In this document: in pieces, positions 29,793-39,547 of the stretch | Numbering within the stretch: position 1 is the stretch's first letter | How the letters are laid out: the number at the start of each line of letters is the position of its first letter | Assembly (NCBI RefSeq): GCF_018128225.1 | Contig: NZ_CP072377.1 | Coordinates: 1,612,001-1,676,000, forward strand | Origin: Leptotrichia sp. oral taxon 218 | GTDB lineage: Bacteria > Fusobacteriota > Fusobacteriia > Fusobacteriales > Leptotrichiaceae | Length of the DNA: 64,000 nt | Direction of reading: 5' to 3' | Program-made: the position numbers and the translations under genes | The notes under the pieces: generated by a model | What the model was told of the DNA's origin: nothing | Database searches by the model: none | The model's input: the letters and a program-made list of their open reading frames with translations, nothing else

Positions 29793-30099
29793 AAAATCAC
29801 TCCCTCTTTTATTTTCTTATAAATTTTAATATATGTTAATTATACCACAACTTGATATTTAAAATAAAGTCATTTAGATACTCTGTGGCACTTTATTTCT
29901 GAATTTTAATATTTGAAACATTTTAAGAACTAGTTTTGAATTCTTAAATTTATATAAAAATTTTACACACTCCATTGCTCAAATATAATTTAAATTTTCT
30001 TTATCTGTATTTTTATTTATGGTTCTTTTTACTTATTTTTGTACTTTATATCTTTAATAAATTTAATTGTCTTTTTCTCTATAAAATTTTTCATAGCAT
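29793..30099. other. Gene-free stretch with one promoter
   Basis: AT-rich. The only signal I see is TGGTATAAT on the minus strand (TATAAT at 29839-29844, extended -10) that would serve the AAA-ATPase-like gene, with no convincing -35. Confidence 0.5.
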
Positions 30100-30663
30100 T
30101 TACTCTTTTTTAGAATTTAAAATTTCATTCAATACACAAATCGCACTTTCGTTATTCTTATCTAACTCTAAAATTTCTTTTGCTACTTTCTCTGCCTCTT
30201 CATCATCCATTAAATGTTCTGGAAGTCCATAAAAACTTAGTAAAGTTACTAAATTTTCAAGATCTTTTTCAATTTTTACTGCTTCTCTAGCATGAAAAAT
30301 GCCAACAGCATAAGCTCCTTCAACACAGCAAAATGTAAATGATAGCAAACTTGCTGACAAATTTAACCAAATTACATTTTCTGTTTTTTTATACATATAT
30401 TGTGAAAATCCATAAAAAGTGAAACTTTCTGTAACATCAGCCATATTCCATATTATTTCATATATTTCTTGTTTATTAATATTCACTATTTTTTTATTTG
30501 CTTCTTCATAATTTGCATTTAATATATCCACTCCAACTTCTTTCAATACATTTAACATATTTTCATCATATTTTTTCAACATATCTTTAGTAAATATACT
30601 TTTCATATTTTCTGTAAACATTTTTCTCATTTTTTTGTTATAAGTTTCTTTTATATTTTTCAT
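30100..30663 (-). CDS. Soluble helical protein of unknown function
   Basis: 187 residues, helical, no signal peptide. The centre reads FTFCCVEGAYAVGIFHAREAVKIEKDL and the C-terminus EEAEKVAKEILELDKNNESA, a repeat-like helix-turn pattern similar to TPR helices. I recall similar proteins of unknown role beside toxin or membrane genes in Bacillota, but cannot name a family with confidence. It lies four bases after the membrane protein gene at 30668, so the two are co-transcribed. Confidence 0.65.
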   Translation of the reverse strand: MKNIKETYNKKMRKMFTENMKSIFTKDMLKKYDENMLNVLKEVGVDILNANYEEANKKIVNINKQEIYEIIWNMADVTESFTFYGFSQYMYKKTENVIWLNLSASLLSFTFCCVEGAYAVGIFHAREAVKIEKDLENLVTLLSFYGLPEHLMDDEEAEKVAKEILELDKNNESAICVLNEILNSKKE

Positions 30664-30667
30664 TTTT

Positions 30668-31504
30668 TTATCCTTTTATTTTATAATGCATAGGTAAAAA
30701 CACTGAATTACTCGACAATAAAATTCTATCAACATTTTTAATTTTTAATTTTAAGTCATCTTTGTCAAAAAAATAGTTATTTTTTTTTATATAAATTTCT
30801 TTATTCGCATTAAAAATTTTTATTTGGTCATTATTTAAATAATTGATTTTATAATTATACCTTTTTATTTTAACGAATAACATAATAATTAAACATATTG
30901 ATATTTTTATTTTATAGAAAAAATAAAATAATAATATTAAAAATATTATTACTATTTTATTTTCGATAAAACTTTTATATTCTAAAATTTTTTCATTTTT
31001 ACTTTCAAAGAAAAATAATCTTTGTTTTAATTCTTTAAATATTTCTTCATAATTAATAACATTACTTATTATTATACTATTTTTATCGCTTTTAAATAAC
31101 TCTTCTTGTCTATTAAATAAACTTGTATTATTGGTTGGAAAATTTATTATTATATCTGCTGAATTCAATAAGTTTTTTCTCAGAAAAATCATTTCTATTT
31201 TATTATATCTTATTTTTTTACTTTCTGTTCCAAAAAAAATTTCTAAATAATTTTCTGAAAATATTATTTTCTTTTCTTTTAATCCTATTAATAAGTTAAG
31301 AAAAATTTGTAATATAACTATAAATATATAAAATATCATAACAAAAACAGCATTAATTAATAAAATATAATAATGTTTTATATCACTTTTTATAAAAAAA
31401 ATAAATATAGGACTCATAAAGTATACACAAATATATGCAATTAGCAGCATTCTAAATTCACTATAATGATAGTCTATTTTTTTACTTTTGATCTCAAATT
31501 CCAC
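30668..31504 (-). CDS. Membrane protein with PH-like segment
   Basis: About 278 residues. Two transmembrane helices (about 24-70), then a soluble part with IRYNKIEMIFLRKNLLNSADIIINF, a bPH-domain-like strand pattern, then a further hydrophobic pair (about 195-225) and a basic tail. The start is the GTG at 31504, six bases after GGGGAGG. It resembles the protein at 46711 in layout and in the RKNxLxSxDIxxNF segment. Function unknown. Confidence 0.65.
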   Translation of the reverse strand: MEFEIKSKKIDYHYSEFRMLLIAYICVYFMSPIFIFFIKSDIKHYYILLINAVFVMIFYIFIVILQIFLNLLIGLKEKKIIFSENYLEIFFGTESKKIRYNKIEMIFLRKNLLNSADIIINFPTNNTSLFNRQEELFKSDKNSIIISNVINYEEIFKELKQRLFFFESKNEKILEYKSFIENKIVIIFLILLFYFFYKIKISICLIIMLFVKIKRYNYKINYLNNDQIKIFNANKEIYIKKNNYFFDKDDLKLKIKNVDRILLSSNSVFLPMHYKIKG

Positions 31505-31571
31505 ATTTGACCTCCCCATTAAATTCATTTGTTTTCACATCTTACTTTAAATCTCTATTTAAAAATAACTT

Positions 31572-32150
31572 TTACTTTATTTTCATCGGAATTCCTGAAA
31601 CTACAAAATACGCTTCATCAGCTTTTTCTGCAACAAACTGATTCATTTTTCCAGCAATTTCGCGAAAATATCTGCCAAGCGGATAAGCGGGAACAAGGCC
31701 CATTCCCACTTCATTTGACACAATTACAACATTTTCAAAATTTTTAAAAATTTCAAACAAATTTTGAACTTCCTTTTCCACATTTTTATCACATTTTTCC
31801 AATTGATTTTTTTCAGGTTTTTCCCAATCTATTTCTTCATTTTCAAAAATAATATTGCTTATCATATTCGTCAAACAATCTACAAGCATATTATTTTTTT
31901 TATTTTTTTTATTTTCATTCATTACTTCTTCCAAACTTTGTGAAAAATTTTTATAACTTTCAACCGTAATCCAATTATTTTTTCTTCTCGTTTTATGCAA
32001 TTCAACTTTTTTTTGCATTTCTTCATCAAAGACAACCGAAGTTGCAAGATACACATTTTTTTGCTTTCCATCATTCAAAGATAAAAGTAAATCTTCCGCA
32101 AATTTACTTTTCCCACTTTTTGCTCCACCTGTCACATAAATTATTGCCAT
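31572..32150 (-). CDS. cobU: Adenosylcobinamide kinase / adenosylcobinamide-phosphate guanylyltransferase
   Basis: CobU phosphorylates adenosylcobinamide and transfers GMP to it during assembly of the cobalamin lower ligand. P-loop GGAKSGKS at residues 8-15, NMLVDCLTNMISN and the end motif VVSNEVGMGLVPAYPLGRYF are all typical. 192 residues, a normal length. It follows cobJ by 32 bases in the same direction. Confidence 0.95.
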   Translation of the reverse strand: MAIIYVTGGAKSGKSKFAEDLLLSLNDGKQKNVYLATSVVFDEEMQKKVELHKTRRKNNWITVESYKNFSQSLEEVMNENKKNKKNNMLVDCLTNMISNIIFENEEIDWEKPEKNQLEKCDKNVEKEVQNLFEIFKNFENVVIVSNEVGMGLVPAYPLGRYFREIAGKMNQFVAEKADEAYFVVSGIPMKIK

Positions 32151-32182
32151 CTTTCCTCTTTCTAATTTCTTAAAATTTTTAT

Positions 32183-32926
32183 TTAATATTCATACTTTTT
32201 GCTATATCCTCTTGGAGTTATAATCTTCCCATTTTTCACATAAGTATTTGAATTTCCAATTATCATAATTGTGAGCATGTCTATTTCATGTTTTGTCATC
32301 TCTTCTAAAGTCGTCACAACATATTTTTCATTTTCTCTTCCTGCATTTCTAACTATCGCAACTGGAGTCATTTTTGGCTTATACTTTAGCATAATCTTTT
32401 GTGCTTCTTCAATTTGCGTAACTCTCCCTCGACTTTTCGGATTGTAGATACTTACAACAAAATCCCCTTGTGCTGCAAGTTCCAATCTTTTTTTTATAAG
32501 TTCCCAGTCGGTCAGTAAATTACTTAGGCTAATTGTCACATAATCGTGCATAACAGGAGCTCCCGTTATTGCAGCAGCTGCATTTGTAGCTGTAACTCCT
32601 GGTATTACTTCGACTTCTATTTTGTCATCCGCAATTTCTAACATAATCCCAGCCATTCCATAAACTCCAGCATCTCCACTACTGATAAGAGCCACATTTT
32701 TCCCATCTTTTGCCATCTTCAAAACATCAGTACATCTATCAACTTCTTTCATCATCGAAGAACTTACAATTTCTTTATTGGGATAATACTCTTTTACCAA
32801 ATCTGTATAAGTTTTATACCCAACAATAACATCACTTTTTTCCATCGCTTCATATGCTCTAAATGTCATATCTCCTTTTTTCCCAGGTCCAATTCCTACT
32901 ACATAAATTTTTCCATTTTTATTCAT
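32183..32926 (-). CDS. cobJ: Precorrin-3B / cobalt-factor III C17-methyltransferase
   Basis: SAM-dependent corrin-ring methyltransferase that contracts the ring (CbiH in the anaerobic route). Motifs VVGIGPGKKGDMT, SSGDAGVYGMAG and IPGVTATNAAAA are typical, as is SLSNLLTDWELIKKRL. 247 residues. AGGAGG precedes the ATG. With cbiG present, the anaerobic name cbiH would also suit. Confidence 0.93.
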   Translation of the reverse strand: MNKNGKIYVVGIGPGKKGDMTFRAYEAMEKSDVIVGYKTYTDLVKEYYPNKEIVSSSMMKEVDRCTDVLKMAKDGKNVALISSGDAGVYGMAGIMLEIADDKIEVEVIPGVTATNAAAAITGAPVMHDYVTISLSNLLTDWELIKKRLELAAQGDFVVSIYNPKSRGRVTQIEEAQKIMLKYKPKMTPVAIVRNAGRENEKYVVTTLEEMTKHEIDMLTIMIIGNSNTYVKNGKIITPRGYSKKYEY

Positions 32927-32975
32927 TTTTTCCTCCTAAATTACTATATTTTAATAAATTTTTATTTTATTATTT

Positions 32976-34412
32976 TTAATCTCTTCCACCATATTTTGCT
33001 TCAACATTTTTATAATCTTCTCCCAATATTTTATTTACAAATTTAAAAAAATCTAAATTTTCATTTTGACCTACAAAAACTGTTAATATTTTATCTTCAT
33101 TTTCATCATCATACACATAAAATTTATTGTCTTTACTGTCAGTTCCTTTTCTTAAAAATACTCCTTCTGAAATTTCTTCATCTTCTTCTCTTTTTCCAAA
33201 AATAAGAATTCTAACAATTTTTTCTTTTTCTTTCAAATCTTTTAATTTTATTTTTTTCTCAAAATCTTTATTTTTTCCTAAAAAAACAAGTTTACAATTT
33301 AATCCATCACATCCAAATGTCCAATCGAAAATCTTTTTCTCCTTGTCTATTCTCGTTTCGATATAGTCAAATTTTTTTTGATTAACAATTTGCTTTATTT
33401 GTTCATCATCTGAGAGTGATTCAAAATTTTTTCTCTTTTCTTCTAAATAACTATCGTTTTCAATAGTTTCACCGTTTTTCGTATTTTCCATAATTCTTTT
33501 AAACATTTCAGTTTCGTCCAGTCTTTTTATCAATTTTTCAAAGTTTTTTCCTTCTTTTGCTGCCTCTCCAGAAAATTCTTTCAAAGCCAGTGTCACTTTG
33601 ATTAACAAAGCAGTAATTATTTCTTTATTTTGATTATACTCAGCCACTTCCTTAGAAATCTGTTTATTCGCAATTTTATTTATAAAATCATTGACCATTC
33701 CTTCAGTATCACTTGTAAACGCTTTTAGGATACCACCAACCATAAAAAAAGTTAATTGATCAGAATAGGCTTCTTCATCAGAAATTCTGTATTTTTCTAG
33801 CAAATTTTTATTATCAAGTATTTTATCAATTTCATCCATTTTTTGCGTTATTTCATCTATTTTCTGTTTCATTAACTTAGAATTTCCATCTTCTTTTATA
33901 TTTTCCGTTTCTTTTGATATATATTCAAAAAAATCTATTCCCTTCAAATAATACTGATTATCGCTAATCTTTTTAACTTTTTCAAAATACTCATTTTTTA
34001 TATTTTTGTTTTCAGAACAATTCCAGAAGTCCCTTCCCAAAACGAAATTTTTTCTATCTTCAGGAATATCCATTTTCAAATATTCTGAAATATATTTTTT
34101 CTTCTGAGGATCATTTGGTATCCCAGTCACAAAATATGATTCTATCAATCTTTCCAAGGCAACATAATTTCTTTTATCTTTCAGATAAAGTTTTTCCCAT
34201 TCATCCTTGCTTTCAGTTGCCTTTTTCCCATCTCCATCTTCTTCTACAAATCCTTCTCCAAATTTCTTATCCAATTTTACAGTTTCATCAATTATTTCTT
34301 GTTTTACACCTGTTTTTGATAAATCTTGCTGGATTTTTTCCTTCATTGTTAAGGCGGCTAAATTTAAGTTTATTATAAAAAATAGTGCTAATGTAAAAAG
34401 TATTTTTTTCAT
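32976..34412 (-). CDS. Secreted protein of unknown function, paralogue B
   Basis: 478 residues with a signal peptide (MKKILFTLALFFIINLNLAA). The mature N-terminus, LTMKEKIQQDLSKTGVKQEIIDET, matches the protein at 35611 (YTLRESVQETLSKRGIKQSIIDET). The middle is a Lys/Glu-rich helical region suggestive of TPR-like repeats; the C-terminal 130 residues look beta-rich (FDWTFGCDGLNCKLVFLGK). Function unknown. It lies between cbiG and cobJ in one run of genes. Confidence 0.7.
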   Translation of the reverse strand: MKKILFTLALFFIINLNLAALTMKEKIQQDLSKTGVKQEIIDETVKLDKKFGEGFVEEDGDGKKATESKDEWEKLYLKDKRNYVALERLIESYFVTGIPNDPQKKKYISEYLKMDIPEDRKNFVLGRDFWNCSENKNIKNEYFEKVKKISDNQYYLKGIDFFEYISKETENIKEDGNSKLMKQKIDEITQKMDEIDKILDNKNLLEKYRISDEEAYSDQLTFFMVGGILKAFTSDTEGMVNDFINKIANKQISKEVAEYNQNKEIITALLIKVTLALKEFSGEAAKEGKNFEKLIKRLDETEMFKRIMENTKNGETIENDSYLEEKRKNFESLSDDEQIKQIVNQKKFDYIETRIDKEKKIFDWTFGCDGLNCKLVFLGKNKDFEKKIKLKDLKEKEKIVRILIFGKREEDEEISEGVFLRKGTDSKDNKFYVYDDENEDKILTVFVGQNENLDFFKFVNKILGEDYKNVEAKYGGRD

Positions 34413-34516
34413 ATTTTCTCCTTGATTTTCTTGTTTTTAGATATTAAATATTTAAATTAAATTGGAAAGTCTTATGAAATTTATTTTTTCTCAAAATCAA
34501 TTTCAATTCTTTGATC

Positions 34517-35530
34517 CTACATTTCTTCTTCAAAAATTGAAATTGTAATTCCTTCTAACTTAACTTTCTTTACTAAAAAACTACCTTTTCTGCTCGAAGC
34601 TAAATATGCACAAGGCTCGGAAACGCCGTACACTCCAATTTGATTTTTTACAAATTCTGAACGCTCTTCGACTAAATCTTCTACTTCCAAAATTTTTTCT
34701 TTTTCAAAAAATTCTATTGGAATATTTAATTCGGTCATTGCTTCTAAAAGTCCAATTTCATCAGATTTTACCCAAGCGGATGCGGCTTTTTTTATCGAAT
34801 CCATTTCTAAATTTTGAGTTTCCATTACATAATTTATTTTTTCGATAATTTTTTCTTTTGGCGTATTTCTTTTACAGCCGATTCCGAGAATGATATTTTT
34901 AGGAATAATTTTAGAAATTTCGATATTTTTTCTGTTTGAGACAATTATTGCTCCAGCACAATTTTTGTCGTTTTCTACGATATTTTTTGGCAAATGAATG
35001 CTCACATTTTCTCCATTTACGATAAGCGAAGTCACTCTCTTGGCATCGTCCAAACTTTCCAATTTTGCTTTAATTTTTTGTGACAATGTGTCAACCGCAA
35101 TTTTCCCACCGACGTCAGAAGCTGTTGTAATTACTGGGATTGCTCCGATTCCATTTGCAATTTTTTTACATTCTTCATTTGCACCGCCAAGATGTCCTGA
35201 AAGCAATGAAATCACAAAATTAGCGTGGTCATCAACTGTAATAACAGCTGGATCTGTGTCCTTGCTTTTAAATTTCCCTTCAATAATTCTCACAACTGCT
35301 CCAGTCGCCGCAACGAAAATATGCAAATCATATTTATCAAATGTCTTTTCTAATAAAATTGGCACTCGCTCATTTATCACAAATAAATTTTCCACATTTT
35401 CACTTTCAAGATTGAGCATATTTGCCACTCTTTGTGACACATAAATATGCAAATTTTTATAAACATTGTTTCTTATTTTTAAACATGTTTCGTATCCGTT
35501 TTTGCTTACGCAATATACTGCTGTTTTCAT
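34517..35530 (-). CDS. cbiG: Cobalt-precorrin 5A hydrolase CbiG
   Basis: CbiG opens the delta-lactone of cobalt-precorrin 5A in anaerobic cobalamin synthesis. FVAATGAVVRII, VDDHANFVISLLSGHLGGAN and ILGIGCKRNTPKEKI match the N-terminal, middle and C-terminal parts of the family; 337 residues is normal. AAAGGAG precedes the ATG. Its presence shows that the organism uses the oxygen-independent corrin pathway. Confidence 0.95.
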   Translation of the reverse strand: MKTAVYCVSKNGYETCLKIRNNVYKNLHIYVSQRVANMLNLESENVENLFVINERVPILLEKTFDKYDLHIFVAATGAVVRIIEGKFKSKDTDPAVITVDDHANFVISLLSGHLGGANEECKKIANGIGAIPVITTASDVGGKIAVDTLSQKIKAKLESLDDAKRVTSLIVNGENVSIHLPKNIVENDKNCAGAIIVSNRKNIEISKIIPKNIILGIGCKRNTPKEKIIEKINYVMETQNLEMDSIKKAASAWVKSDEIGLLEAMTELNIPIEFFEKEKILEVEDLVEERSEFVKNQIGVYGVSEPCAYLASSRKGSFLVKKVKLEGITISIFEEEM

Positions 35531-35610
35531 TTTTTCTCCTTTTTTGTTAAATTTATTCGAAAATTTTAAAATAATATTTCAAAATAACTCTTATATTTTT
35601 AATAATTAGA

Positions 35611-36591
35611 TTATTTTTCTAGTTCTTTTATTATTTTATAAAGTTTAGTTTTTTCTAGTTCATTTACAAATTGTTTTCCTTCTTCTTCATCAATTGAAGT
35701 TACCATTGTTATTATCAACAAATATGTCCTTTCTGGTACAATATTATATCTTATTGCATCTTCTGTCATTTTTTCATTATTTGCAATATTTTTTAAATAA
35801 TAATTTTTTATTTCTTCTCTAGTTTTCAAATCAAGTCCTTTTGATCCTTTTGAATTTTCTTCCATTAATTCATTAATTTTTGAAGCATGAAGCAAAAAAT
35901 TAAAATTATAAACAAGTTCATCTACAACACCAAATTCTCTTTTATTTTGTTCAGATTGAAAAAAATCTTCTACAATTTTAAGATTTTCAACTTGCTTCTT
36001 AGAATTTTTTTCAATTTCTTCCAAATCCTTTTCATTTGTTGCCAAATCCTCAACAGTATCACTAAATTTTTTACTTTTACTCAATAAATCAATATCTGTG
36101 AGAACGATCTCTATCAATTTATAAACAGCCGGTCTGTCCTTATATTTTTCCTTAATTTTATCAAAATATTCTTGTGCTTTTTTCTTTTCCCCAATTTGAT
36201 AATAATAAAATCCACTCATGCTCCAAGATTCAAAATCGGTAATATCTTTTTCTTTCAAATTTTCTTCAAGCAACTTTTTAGCTTTTAAAATACTTTGCGT
36301 ATCACCTTTTATTGAATATATTGAAATCAAATATTGTTTAATTTGAATATTATTTTTATCCTTTTTTAATAACTTTTCTGCTTTATTAATCAAACTACTG
36401 ATTTCATTTTTTTGTGGAATAATCGACATTCTACCTTTTGAATACAACAAGAAGTCTGATGTTTCATCAATTATACTTTGTTTTATTCCCCTTTTTGAAA
36501 GCGTTTCCTGAACAGATTCCCTAAGCGTGTATGCATTTGCTCCTAAACTTGTTGCTAAAAAAATTGTAATTGCAAAAATTAATTTTTTCAT
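35611..36591 (-). CDS. Secreted TPR-like protein of unknown function, paralogue A
   Basis: 326 residues. Signal peptide MKKLIFAITIFLATSLGANA. Helical repeats such as KAKKLLEENLKEKDITDFES and GEKKKAQEYFDKIKEKYKDRP look like tetratricopeptide units. Shares its mature N-terminus with the protein at 32976. Ribosome site AAAGGAG. Function unknown; a periplasmic scaffold is a guess. Confidence 0.7.
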   Translation of the reverse strand: MKKLIFAITIFLATSLGANAYTLRESVQETLSKRGIKQSIIDETSDFLLYSKGRMSIIPQKNEISSLINKAEKLLKKDKNNIQIKQYLISIYSIKGDTQSILKAKKLLEENLKEKDITDFESWSMSGFYYYQIGEKKKAQEYFDKIKEKYKDRPAVYKLIEIVLTDIDLLSKSKKFSDTVEDLATNEKDLEEIEKNSKKQVENLKIVEDFFQSEQNKREFGVVDELVYNFNFLLHASKINELMEENSKGSKGLDLKTREEIKNYYLKNIANNEKMTEDAIRYNIVPERTYLLIITMVTSIDEEEGKQFVNELEKTKLYKIIKELEK

Positions 36592-36622
36592 AAAATTTTC
36601 TCCTTTTTTCTATTTTTTAAAT

Positions 36623-37990
36623 CTATAATTTTAACCTTTTATACAGTAATTTCTTTTCTTTTTTTGGTATTTTACTTTTTTCTATAATTCCTTTAGATTT
36701 TAAAATTTCCAAAATTTTCTTTTTATCATCCGATTCAAAATGAATAAAATCTTCAATTAATCCTTCATATTCTGGTACTTTTCTAAATACATATTTTTTT
36801 AATACTAATTTAGAAAGTTTACTTTTTAAAAGTTTTATCCAATTTTCTATCAAATCTGATTTTTTAATTTCTTGTATTTCATTTTCAACTATTAGTTCGT
36901 TCGTATAAGTTTTTCCCAAAATACTATCTATAAAATATTTAGATACTTTTTTTACACGAAGATAAACTATTCTCTGCTTTATAATAAAATATATAATAAA
37001 TATTAAATTTAATCCTAAAAGTTGATAAAAACTCTCATAACTAAAATTCTGATATTTTAAATGATAAATTAAATAAATGATTGGTTCAAAAAATAAATAA
37101 CAATTTGTCATTCCTGATGAAAAACCTCCTTCTATCTCTTTATAATTTATAAGTGCATCCCAATCTAAAATAAGGAAGATTATTCCTATAACTAATGAAA
37201 TTATCCAATAATTAATTTGTAAACTTCCCATTAACATAAGCATAATTCCTGTAAATTGTAGACATAAAGGAATTAAAGTTATATAAAAAACATAGCCTGA
37301 AATTGCTTCATTACTTATTTTTTTCATTTTATATTTAAACATCATATTTTCTATATTTAAGAAAAATTGTTTTGAAAAAATCCAATTTTTCAAAATATTT
37401 TCATTACTATTTATACATAAACCCAAAATTTTGTTATATTTTAGAAAAAAATATTTTTTAATAAATTTTTTTATCCCTTTTTCTGAATTGGCTTCGTATT
37501 CTTTTAATATTTCCTTCGATTCACTTTTACCATTATTCATAAGGTTATATTTAAAAAAATCTTTTTCAAATTTATTTTGATTTAAAATTTTATCTATTTT
37601 ATTCGCAAATCTCAAATTATCAGTTTCAACACACTTATCACCTTCAAAAATCAAACTGTAAATTTTATTTATATCTTGTGTCGTACATTCTTTTTTCAAT
37701 TTATCAAAAAAATTTTTTCTTTCCATAAAGGAAAATGAAATATTTGATGATTCATAATATTCTTTTAATAATTTTTCTATCTCACTATTTTTAAAATATT
37801 GAAATTTTTCTGTTTCTAAGATTGTTTCCTCAATCTCTTCATCAACATCATCTTCTTCATAATCATTTATTGATAAATAATATTCAGGATAAAATTTTTT
37901 CAACGCTTTGTAATATTTATTATATTTTTCTCGATTCCAAAAAATTATATCTTTAAAATATTTAAAAATTTTAAATAATTTTATTTTCAT
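36623..37990 (-). CDS. Multi-pass membrane protein of unknown function
   Basis: 455 residues. A charged helical N-terminal region of about 220 residues is followed by four to five transmembrane helices (about 235-345) and a basic C-terminal tail. I see no recognisable motif. ATG after AGAGGG. It starts 12 bases after the Nudix fusion gene stops and is followed 31 bases later by the secreted TPR-like gene, so it sits inside one long transcription unit. Confidence 0.65.
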   Translation of the reverse strand: MKIKLFKIFKYFKDIIFWNREKYNKYYKALKKFYPEYYLSINDYEEDDVDEEIEETILETEKFQYFKNSEIEKLLKEYYESSNISFSFMERKNFFDKLKKECTTQDINKIYSLIFEGDKCVETDNLRFANKIDKILNQNKFEKDFFKYNLMNNGKSESKEILKEYEANSEKGIKKFIKKYFFLKYNKILGLCINSNENILKNWIFSKQFFLNIENMMFKYKMKKISNEAISGYVFYITLIPLCLQFTGIMLMLMGSLQINYWIISLVIGIIFLILDWDALINYKEIEGGFSSGMTNCYLFFEPIIYLIYHLKYQNFSYESFYQLLGLNLIFIIYFIIKQRIVYLRVKKVSKYFIDSILGKTYTNELIVENEIQEIKKSDLIENWIKLLKSKLSKLVLKKYVFRKVPEYEGLIEDFIHFESDDKKKILEILKSKGIIEKSKIPKKEKKLLYKRLKL

Positions 37991-38002
37991 AAATCCCTCT
38001 TT

Positions 38003-38770
38003 TTAAACTTCCATCTCAAACACATTAATCACAGGCGTTTCATAAGGATGAACCTCCTTAATCAAATAATACGCTAACTCACAAAATTCTTTTTTCACTC
38101 TAAATTTCATAATTTTCTCATTAGCAACACTTGATTTTCCAACTTCTCCATCAAAAGGATTCCCTCCTTCCAAAGTTTTCCAATGTCCAATTCCATCAAT
38201 TGTAGAATAGACATCTGCATAAAAGCCTTCTGTCAAAAGATTGTATTTTTGTAAGTTTTCCACAATTTTTTCCACATAATTTTCTGGAACAAAAACTTCA
38301 AAACAACTATATTTTTCTTTAAATTCTAATTTTGAGCTCAATAAATTATCGTTTTCATAATTTAAAGTTAAATAAAAAAATGGTGTATTTTTAAATAATA
38401 ATTCTAAAAATATTTTGTCGCCTTCCCACAATTTTAAATCAAAAATTTCTTTTTTGGGAATCCATTTTAAGTTGCCTTCATCACATTCATGCTGATTTCC
38501 TGAAAAATCCGAACTTGTGTAAAGATACATAAATAGCGGCTCATCATCGTTGTAATTAAAAATCACAAGTCCACGAAATTCATAACTATTCAATTCGTAG
38601 CCAGTTTCCTCTTGAACTTCTCTTTTTAAGCACTCTTCAGGTGTTTCCCCAGCTTCCAATTTCCCGCCAATTCCTAGCCATTTTCCTTTATTTATATCAT
38701 TTTTCTTTTTAGTTCTATGTAGCATTAGATATTTTTCATCTTTTTCTAAATAACATAATGTTGTAATCAC
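38003..38770 (-). CDS. Nudix hydrolase fused to a YqfO/CutA-like domain
   Basis: 255 residues. Residues about 1-130 are a Nudix hydrolase of the MutT/8-oxo-dGTP type with a full Nudix box, GGKLEAGETPEECLKREVQE followed by ETGYEL. Residues about 145-255 match the extra domain found in NIF3/YqfO proteins and related to CutA: FEVFVPENYVEKIVENL, GHWKTLEGGNPFDGEVG, VHPYETPVINVFE. The fusion is unusual. GTG start after AAGGAG. First gene of the run that leads into the cobalamin genes. Confidence 0.85.
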   Translation of the reverse strand: MITTLCYLEKDEKYLMLHRTKKKNDINKGKWLGIGGKLEAGETPEECLKREVQEETGYELNSYEFRGLVIFNYNDDEPLFMYLYTSSDFSGNQHECDEGNLKWIPKKEIFDLKLWEGDKIFLELLFKNTPFFYLTLNYENDNLLSSKLEFKEKYSCFEVFVPENYVEKIVENLQKYNLLTEGFYADVYSTIDGIGHWKTLEGGNPFDGEVGKSSVANEKIMKFRVKKEFCELAYYLIKEVHPYETPVINVFEMEV

Positions 38771-38895
38771 TTTTATCTCCTTTTTTATTTTATTTATAAA
38801 ATATTATACCATATAGTTATATTACTTTAAAACTGAATTTTAAAAACTACATTTATCTTCTAACAAACAAAATACGATAAATCTAATTTTATTAT

Positions 38896-38925
38896 TAAAA
38901 TAAAAAAAGAACATTTAAGTTCTTT
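38896..38925 (-). terminator. Terminator after the GNAT gene
   Basis: AAAGAAC (38906-38912) pairs with GTTCTTT (38919-38925); a T-run follows on the minus strand. It lies about 125 bases after the stop at 39050. Confidence 0.65.
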
Positions 38926-39049
38926 CATATTTTACATTTTTTCCATTTATTGCAATTTAAACTTCTGTCAATTCTCTTAATTCACTCCAATCTTTAAACA
39001 AATTTTTTATCAAAATAAATTTTTTCTAATTATAAAAAATCACCATCTA

Positions 39050-39547
39050 TCAAAAATTTTCGTAAAAAATAATCCTCATATTATACCAAACCGCACCCCC
39101 ATGAATCGACTCTGATAACCCTTCATTCACAAACCCAATCTTCTCATAAAACGGAACAAGCCTATCTTTACAAGTCAATACAACACCCTTTCTTCCATCA
39201 CTTTTCACATCTTCCACAACTTTTCTCAAAACTTTCTCAGCATAACCTCTCCGTCTAAATTCTGGAAGTGTGTTCACTCCAAAAATCATCTGCCAATCAC
39301 CATTTTCATCATGTAATTTAGGATTTTCAAACATTTCATCTGTCAAAATTTCATCATTCGTAGCCATCCCATTTACAAATGAAACAATTTTACCATCCTC
39401 ATTTTCCAAAATCCAAAAAAAATCTGGATAAACTTCCAATCTCCCACGAAAACTCTCTTCAGTTGCCGCCTCTGTAGCTGGAAAACACTCTGCTTCTATT
39501 TTTGTCAATTCTTCTAAATCATTAATTGTCGCTTTTCTAATTCCCAT
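39050..39547 (-). CDS. GNAT-family N-acetyltransferase
   Basis: 165 residues. Acetyl-CoA loop motif VNTLPEFRRRGYAEKVLRKV, then GVVLTCKDRLVPFYEKIGFVNEG, the usual C-terminal half. It resembles arylalkylamine/serotonin-type acetyltransferases in bacteria, but the substrate is not readable. Single gene between two Nudix genes. ATG after AAAAGG. Confidence 0.85.
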   Translation of the reverse strand: MGIRKATINDLEELTKIEAECFPATEAATEESFRGRLEVYPDFFWILENEDGKIVSFVNGMATNDEILTDEMFENPKLHDENGDWQMIFGVNTLPEFRRRGYAEKVLRKVVEDVKSDGRKGVVLTCKDRLVPFYEKIGFVNEGLSESIHGGAVWYNMRIIFYENF

